Source of the DNA: Brevundimonas sp.
GTDB taxonomy: Bacteria; Pseudomonadota; Alphaproteobacteria; Caulobacterales; Caulobacteraceae
DNA: 10,403 nt
Assembly (NCBI GenBank): GCA_015234495.1
Contig: JADGMZ010000367.1
Span: 1 to 10,403 of the forward strand
Direction: 5' to 3'
Within the stretch, counting starts at the first letter, position 1. Each line of letters starts with the position of its first letter. This document shows, one piece after another, positions 5,691 through 10,403 of the stretch. The notes below the pieces were generated by a model that ran no database searches, was not told where the DNA came from, and worked only from the letters and a program-made list of their open reading frames with translations. The position numbers and the translations under genes are program-made.

Positions 5691-6836
5691 ATGACACCCG
5701 TCCAGACGCCCCCCGACCTGCGCGCCCTGACCTCGCTGCGGTTCCTCGCCGCCCTGTGGGTGGTGATGTTCTCGGCCTGGCCGCACCTCGACGTCGACTT
5801 CACGCCAGTCGCCATGACCAAGGGCTATCTCGGCGTGGAGGTCTTCTTCGTCCTGTCCGGCTTCATCCTCAGCCACGTCTATCTGGAGGCGGCCGGGCGC
5901 CGCGAGGGCTTCAGCTATCGCGGCTTCCTGTGGGCCCGGATCGCACGGGTGTTTCCGCTGCACCTGGTCACCCTGGCGGGGATGATCGGGCTCGGCGTGG
6001 TCGCCACCCTGGCCGGAATCGCTGTCAGCGAGAGCCTGATCGACTGGCGCTCCCTGCCCGCACATCTGACCCTGACCCACGCCTGGGGGCTGGCCTCCAG
6101 CGCCGCCTTCAACCACCCGTCGTGGTCGATCTCGGCCGAGTGGTTCGCCTATCTGAGCTTCCCGGCCTTCGCCTTCGTGGCCTGGCGGCTGCGCGACCGG
6201 CCGGTGCTGGCCACAGCCCTGGCCGCCGGCGGGGCGCTGGCTCTGTACGCCGTCTTCGAGCCGCTCGCCGGCTTCTCCCTGACCGAGGCCACCTTCCGCT
6301 GGGGCGCGCTCAGGATCGTTCCGTGCTTCGCCCTGGGCTGCGCCCTCTATCTGATCCACCGGCGCGCCCCCGTCCCCCATGCCGGAGCGCTGGCGGCGGT
6401 GAGCGGCGCCGCCCTGCTGGGCTGCGCCTCCCTGGGTCTGTGGGATCCGCTGGTGGTGCTGGCCGCCGGCGGCCTGATCCTCGGGCTCGGCGGCCTCGAC
6501 AACGCCCGCGCCGGGGCGCTCGCCTCGAAGCCCGCTGTCTATCTCGGCGAGATTTCCTACTCGATCTACATGGTCTGCGCGCCGGTGCTGCTGCTCGGCG
6601 TCAACGTCGCCGCGCGCCTGACCGGAGCCGAGGACAAACAGCTTCACGTGATTGTGTGGCTGGCGGTGCTGGCGATGATCCCGGCGGTTGCGGCGGCCAC
6701 CTATCACCTTGTCGAACGCCCGGCCCGCACGGCCCTGAGAGGACTGGCGAACCGAAACGGCCCAGCTTCCGGCCCGGCCGTCGGGCAGACGAATTCGCCT
6801 GAAAGGGTTCTTCAACCCTCCGAAACTATCGTCTAA
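5691..6836 (+). CDS. Acyltransferase-3 family membrane protein, hallmark histidines replaced
   Basis: A 381-residue polytopic inner-membrane protein of the acyltransferase-3 (OafA/NodX) family. Members move acyl groups onto surface or secreted sugars such as O-antigen, exopolysaccharide or peptidoglycan. Landmarks are RFLAALWVVMF (from Arg17), GYLGVEVFFVLSGFILSHVY, 'FLWARIARVFPLHL', PSWSISAEWFAYLSFP (Trp145, Glu150) and 'YLGEISYSIYMV' near residue 285. About ten hydrophobic segments are evident. In active relatives an Arg/Lys-x10-His motif ends the first membrane helix. Here the position is Ser28. The late SYSxYLxH motif has Cys296 instead of His. The protein may use another chemistry, bind without catalysing, or be decaying, though its frame is intact. 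No clear ribosome binding site precedes the ATG. A hairpin (AGGGTT-CTTC-AACCCT, 6804-6819) lies near its 3' end. Confidence 0.9.
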   Translation: MTPVQTPPDLRALTSLRFLAALWVVMFSAWPHLDVDFTPVAMTKGYLGVEVFFVLSGFILSHVYLEAAGRREGFSYRGFLWARIARVFPLHLVTLAGMIGLGVVATLAGIAVSESLIDWRSLPAHLTLTHAWGLASSAAFNHPSWSISAEWFAYLSFPAFAFVAWRLRDRPVLATALAAGGALALYAVFEPLAGFSLTEATFRWGALRIVPCFALGCALYLIHRRAPVPHAGALAAVSGAALLGCASLGLWDPLVVLAAGGLILGLGGLDNARAGALASKPAVYLGEISYSIYMVCAPVLLLGVNVAARLTGAEDKQLHVIVWLAVLAMIPAVAAATYHLVERPARTALRGLANRNGPASGPAVGQTNSPERVLQPSETIV

Positions 6837-6872
6837 GGCTGATTCCACAGGCAGGTCGGGAAACACGCCAGC

Positions 6873-7400
6873 ATGATGAAACGGCTCACAGCCGCCGCGG
6901 TTGCGGCGACCCTCGGATGTTTCGTGCTGGGCGCCTCCGCGCCCGCCGCGACGGCCGGTGAGCCCTACTGGCAGTGCGTGACCTTCGCCCGCATGTTCTC
7001 GGGCATCCAGATTTTCGGCGACGCCCACACCTGGTGGCGTCAGGCCCAGGACCGCTTCGAGACCGGCCAGCGCCCCCAGACCGGAGCGGTGCTGACCTTC
7101 CAGCCCGTCGGCCGCATGAGCCGCGGGCACGTCGCTGTCGTCTCGGAGGTCCTCACCGACCGGGTCATCCGCGTCACCCACGCCAACTGGGGCGGCAGCC
7201 GCGGCAAGGTCGAGGAGAACGTCACCGTCGTCGACGTCTCGAACGGCGGCGACTGGAGCGCGGTCAAGGTCTGGTACAACCCGATCAACGACCTCGGCAG
7301 CACCGTCTATCCGACCTACGGCTTCATCTACAAGGCGCCCGCCGAGCGGCCCGAGGGGCTGCTGATGGCGTCGGTTCCGGCCACCGCCGGCCAGCCCTGA
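6873..7400 (+). CDS. Secreted CHAP-domain amidase/peptidase
   Basis: A 175-residue exported protein with a CHAP domain, the cysteine/histidine hydrolase fold that usually cleaves peptide or amide bonds in peptidoglycan. A signal peptide (basic Lys-Arg, hydrophobic residues 5-25) should be cut near Ala28. The catalytic cysteine is Cys35 in YWQCVTFAR, the histidine is His86 in RGHVAVVS, and the third residue is probably Asn105 in 'THANWGG'. 'DVSNGGDWSAVKVWYNP' and 'TYGFIY' close the domain. There is no separate cell-wall-binding domain. Two adjacent ATGs exist (6873 and 6876) and the choice changes one residue. It lies 36 bases after the acyltransferase gene, so cotranscription is plausible. 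The substrate is inferred from the fold. Confidence 0.88.
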   Translation: MMKRLTAAAVAATLGCFVLGASAPAATAGEPYWQCVTFARMFSGIQIFGDAHTWWRQAQDRFETGQRPQTGAVLTFQPVGRMSRGHVAVVSEVLTDRVIRVTHANWGGSRGKVEENVTVVDVSNGGDWSAVKVWYNPINDLGSTVYPTYGFIYKAPAERPEGLLMASVPATAGQP

Positions 7401-7485
7401 ACCCCTGAACCATTTCCGCACCGTCGCGCTGATGCTTGACGGCGGCGCCCCCGCCGCGCTCCATGACCGCGACCGGGAGACCTCC

Positions 7486-7968
7486 ATGCGCGCCTTCACC
7501 CCCCTCGCCCTGACCGTCGCCGTGCTGGCGCTCGCCGCCTGTTCGCAGCCGGCCGAGGCCCCCGTGGCGCCCGAGCCGGCGCCGGCCGCCGCCCCGACGC
7601 TGGGCGGGATCGATCTGACCCGGCCGCTCCACATCGGCGGCAACGAGCCGTTCTGGGCCATCGAGATGACCGGCCCGGAGATGGTCTATTCCGGCGTCGA
7701 CCGGCCCGAGCAGCGCGCGCCGCAGGGCCAGCCGACCCTGCAGGGCACCATGGCCACCTGGGAATCCACCACGGGCGCCGGCCAGCCGCTCAGGATCACA
7801 CTGACTGCGACCGACTGCAGCGACGGGATGAGCGACCGGGTCTGGCCGCTGACCGCCATGGTCGAGATCGCCGGCGAGTCCCTGACGGGCTGCGCCGCCA
7901 CCGCCAGCGCCCACCGCGCGGCGGGAGAGAGCGGCCGGGTCGTCGACCCGGGTCAGCCCGCCGGCTGA
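7486..7968 (+). CDS. Lipoprotein with GNEPFW motif (COG3650-like)
   Basis: A 160-residue lipoprotein. Its signal ends in Leu-Ala-Ala-Cys (Cys19), followed by an Ala/Pro linker and a domain with 'GGNEPFWAIEM' (GNEPFW at 52-57) and 'DCSDGMSDRVWPLTA' (Cys111) leading to a Gly-Cys at Cys136. These are the hallmarks of the COG3650 group of small envelope proteins of unknown function. Cys111 and Cys136 probably form a disulfide. I chose the ATG at 7486, which has GGGAGA upstream and begins the signal peptide. An earlier ATG at 7432 would add an unlikely charged extension. The last 24 residues after Cys136 look non-conserved, and their coding overlaps the 3' end of mmcB on the other strand by 16 bases. 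Confidence 0.8.
   Translation: MRAFTPLALTVAVLALAACSQPAEAPVAPEPAPAAAPTLGGIDLTRPLHIGGNEPFWAIEMTGPEMVYSGVDRPEQRAPQGQPTLQGTMATWESTTGAGQPLRITLTATDCSDGMSDRVWPLTAMVEIAGESLTGCAATASAHRAAGESGRVVDPGQPAG
7935..7951 (-). other. Hairpin just past the mmcB stop
   Basis: CCGGGTC (7935-7941) pairs with GACCCGG (7945-7951) around a 3-base loop. On the - strand it begins 2 bases after the mmcB stop codon, and on + it lies in the last codons of the GNEPFW lipoprotein gene. With no U tract it is at best a weak terminator for mmcB. Confidence 0.35.
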
Positions 7969-8411
7969 TCCCGCAGCGTCCTGAGCGCGCCGAGCCGCGC
8001 GAAGGCCAGGGTCAGCGCCTTGCGCCGGGCCGGGGCCAGCGGCGCCGAACAGGCTTCGCGCACCACCGCCCCGCCGAAGCCGTCGGCCACGATCAGCCCC
8101 GGTTCGTCCGGCAGGATGTCGCCGGGAAACTCCGGCGCCACGGCGAAGTAGAACAGGTCGCAATACGGCCGGTACTCGCCCCATTTGCGGTCGACGCGGA
8201 AATCCTCGACCCCCGACTTGACCTCGCAGATGGCGATCTCGCCGCGCGGCCCCAGGGCCATGACATCCGCCCGCCGGCCGTTGGGCAGGCCGACCTCCAG
8301 CAGCGGCGCAAAGCCCATGTCCGCCATCAGCCGCGCCGCGCCGCGGGTGACTGACAGGGTGGTCGCGGGACGGCTGAAGACGAGGTCGATGTGGATCGCG
8401 GCAGCGGGCAT
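7953..8411 (-). CDS. mmcB: DNA repair protein MmcB, putative endonuclease
   Basis: MmcB (152 residues) is a PD-(D/E)XK-type nuclease-like protein widespread in alphaproteobacteria. In Caulobacter it is described as an SOS gene contributing to mitomycin C resistance. The fold's core residues are visible: Glu39 in 'LLEVGLPNGRRADVMAL', Asp49 of the same block, and Glu63-Val-Lys65 in 'IAICEVKSGVEDFRVDRKWG', followed by 'YRPYCDLFYFAV'. The C-terminal third ('RREACSAPL'-like and a basic Ala/Leu helix) is less conserved. No ribosome binding site precedes the ATG at 8411, which fits the leaderless promoter described separately. It lies 44 bases past the hslU stop on the same strand and has its own LexA box. 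Confidence 0.92.
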   Translation of the reverse strand: MPAAAIHIDLVFSRPATTLSVTRGAARLMADMGFAPLLEVGLPNGRRADVMALGPRGEIAICEVKSGVEDFRVDRKWGEYRPYCDLFYFAVAPEFPGDILPDEPGLIVADGFGGAVVREACSAPLAPARRKALTLAFARLGALRTLRDQPAG

Positions 8412-8417
8412 GCGCGA

Positions 8418-8446
8418 GTTATGTTCCGCATCCGTTCCGGTTTCAA
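8418..8446 (-). promoter_or_regulatory. mmcB promoter
   Basis: Read on the - strand, TTGAAA (8446-8441) and CATAAC (8423-8418) are separated by exactly 17 bases, matching the -35 and -10 consensus at 5 and 4 of 6 positions. The -10 ends 6 bases before the A of the mmcB ATG (8411). A normal start 6-7 bases downstream would therefore begin the transcript on or next to the ATG itself. Together with the absent ribosome binding site this predicts a leaderless mRNA, a type common in Caulobacter. Confidence 0.7.
8423..8437. promoter_or_regulatory. LexA (SOS) box of mmcB
   Basis: GTTC (8423-8426), seven bases, then GTTC (8434-8437) is an exact match to the alphaproteobacterial LexA operator GTTC-N7-GTTC. 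It fills the spacer of the mmcB promoter and touches the -10 element, so bound LexA should block RNA polymerase. I noticed no other copy of this exact pattern in the window by eye. Confidence 0.85.
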
Positions 8447-8455
8447 GCGGCGGCG

Positions 8456-9757
<1,302 letters not shown>

Positions 9758-9776
9758 CACACGCAGATAGGGCGGC

Positions 9777-10403
9777 TCAGCCCGCAGCGGGAGGGGGCGG
9801 GGGCGAAGGCGGCGGCGGTGGGGCCGGGATCAGCTGGGCGAGGACGATCTTCCAGCCGCCCTCCTGCCGCTGCCACAGCCTCACATAGTGGCCGGACCGC
9901 GACTGGCCCTCGCGCAACCAGTCCGCCCGTCCGTAGGTCCAGACCAGATCGCCATAGTCGGAGGCGCCGCCGCCTTCGGTGGGCCCGAAGCGGAATGTAG
10001 CGGGCCAGCCGGACAGGGTCTCGGCGAAGTCCCCACGGCCGATCGCCGGCGGCCGGGGCGCGACATACAGCCGCCCGTTGTCGGCGAGCACGGCGAGATG
10101 GGCGGCCTTCTGATCAACGGCGGCCGCCAGCGCCAGCGCCGCTTCCTCCGCCCTGACGGGGTCCATGGCCCGTTCGGCCGCCGGCACCCGTGACGGGGCC
10201 TCGCCCTCGCGGACGACCTGCAGGAGCGCGGGCCCGGGCGGCAGGATCACGGGTTCGGCATCCGGCCCCGGCACGTCCGCCGCGCTGGCGCCGGAGCCGC
10301 CGTCGTAGACCCATTTCCACGACCCGTCGGGCTGGCGCTTCCAGATGGTGAAATAGTGCCCCGTCCGCTGGCCGTTCAACGCCACGCCTCCGGTGGTGAA
10401 GCC
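9777..10403 (-). CDS. NTF2/SnoaL-like protein with proline-rich tail (5' partial)
   Basis: An open frame running off the right edge, with about 208 residues visible. A GTG at 10385 is probably internal, because the frame continues upstream as Gly-Phe-Thr-Thr-Gly-Gly, which fits the fold. The protein shows the end of one NTF2/SnoaL (DUF4440-like) unit, '[20 protein letters not shown]', then a linker and a second unit ending '[20 protein letters not shown]'. It therefore seems to carry two tandem domains. The C-terminus is almost pure proline ([16 protein letters not shown]). This fold binds small ligands or has isomerase-type activity in some members, and no catalytic residues can be assigned here. 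It ends 19 bases before hslU, so the two are probably cotranscribed. Confidence 0.75.
   Translation of the reverse strand, partial: GFTTGGVALNGQRTGHYFTIWKRQPDGSWKWVYDGGSGASAADVPGPDAEPVILPPGPALLQVVREGEAPSRVPAAERAMDPVRAEEAALALAAAVDQKAAHLAVLADNGRLYVAPRPPAIGRGDFAETLSGWPATFRFGPTEGGGASDYGDLVWTYGRADWLREGQSRSGHYVRLWQRQEGGWKIVLAQLIPAPPPPPSPPPPPAAG

Noticed and set aside
7396..7411. CCTGAACCCCTGAACC as a LexA-type direct repeat.
   Set aside because: The spacing between the GAAC halves is 4, not 7, and it lies just past the CHAP gene stop.
5676..7661. A 661-codon open frame on the - strand.
   Set aside because: It lies opposite the acyltransferase, CHAP and lipoprotein genes, which have clear motifs. 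Its translation is low-complexity Gly/Arg/Asp/Gln text with no recognisable domain, the usual mirror of GC-rich coding DNA.

Overview
The window is high-GC DNA from an alphaproteobacterium, most likely of the family Caulobacteraceae and perhaps Brevundimonas or a relative. The evidence is the strong G/C third-position bias, the alphaproteobacterial style of Ffh (a glycine/methionine-rich tail ending in Lys-Lys), MmcB with a GTTC-N7-GTTC LexA box, and DUF3597, UrcA and KTSC proteins. The genus is inference; family traits and gene content are what the sequence shows. I see no tRNA, rRNA, CRISPR array, insertion sequence or phage gene.

Layout. 1-800: the C-terminal end of an M3 peptidyl-dipeptidase on + faces a UrcA-family secreted protein on -, with a perfect 30-bp palindrome between them acting as a likely two-way terminator. 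994-1140: a 48-residue single-pass membrane protein. 1141-4217: the translation and protein-targeting block. ffh has a strongly folded upstream region, then come rpsP (S16 with a long Ala/Glu/Pro tail), a good terminator, and rimM. trmD and rplS, which often follow rimM, are not next to it here. 4272-5215: three small conserved genes of unknown function: DUF3597 on +, DUF1508/YegP-like on -, and KTSC on +. 5289-7968: envelope genes, all on +: a six-cysteine lipoprotein, an acyltransferase-3 membrane protein lacking two hallmark histidines, a secreted CHAP-domain amidase/peptidase, and a GNEPFW-motif lipoprotein. 7953-10403: a - strand block read right to left. It holds an NTF2/SnoaL-like protein (N-terminus beyond the edge), hslU, and mmcB, which has its own LexA-controlled promoter.

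How it fits together. Ffh targets nascent membrane proteins, S16 and RimM serve 30S assembly, and HslU is the unfoldase of the HslUV protease; these are core functions. The mmcB promoter is the best-supported regulatory finding. It is a TTGAAA-N17-CATAAC promoter with an exact SOS box in the spacer, and its predicted transcription start falls on the ATG, so the mRNA would be leaderless. I found no convincing wholly new multi-gene system. The most unusual items are the histidine-less acyltransferase, the structured ffh leader with a possible short upstream reading frame, and the mmcB promoter geometry. There is no gene-free stretch longer than 300 bases; the longest (1141-1393) holds the ffh leader structures.
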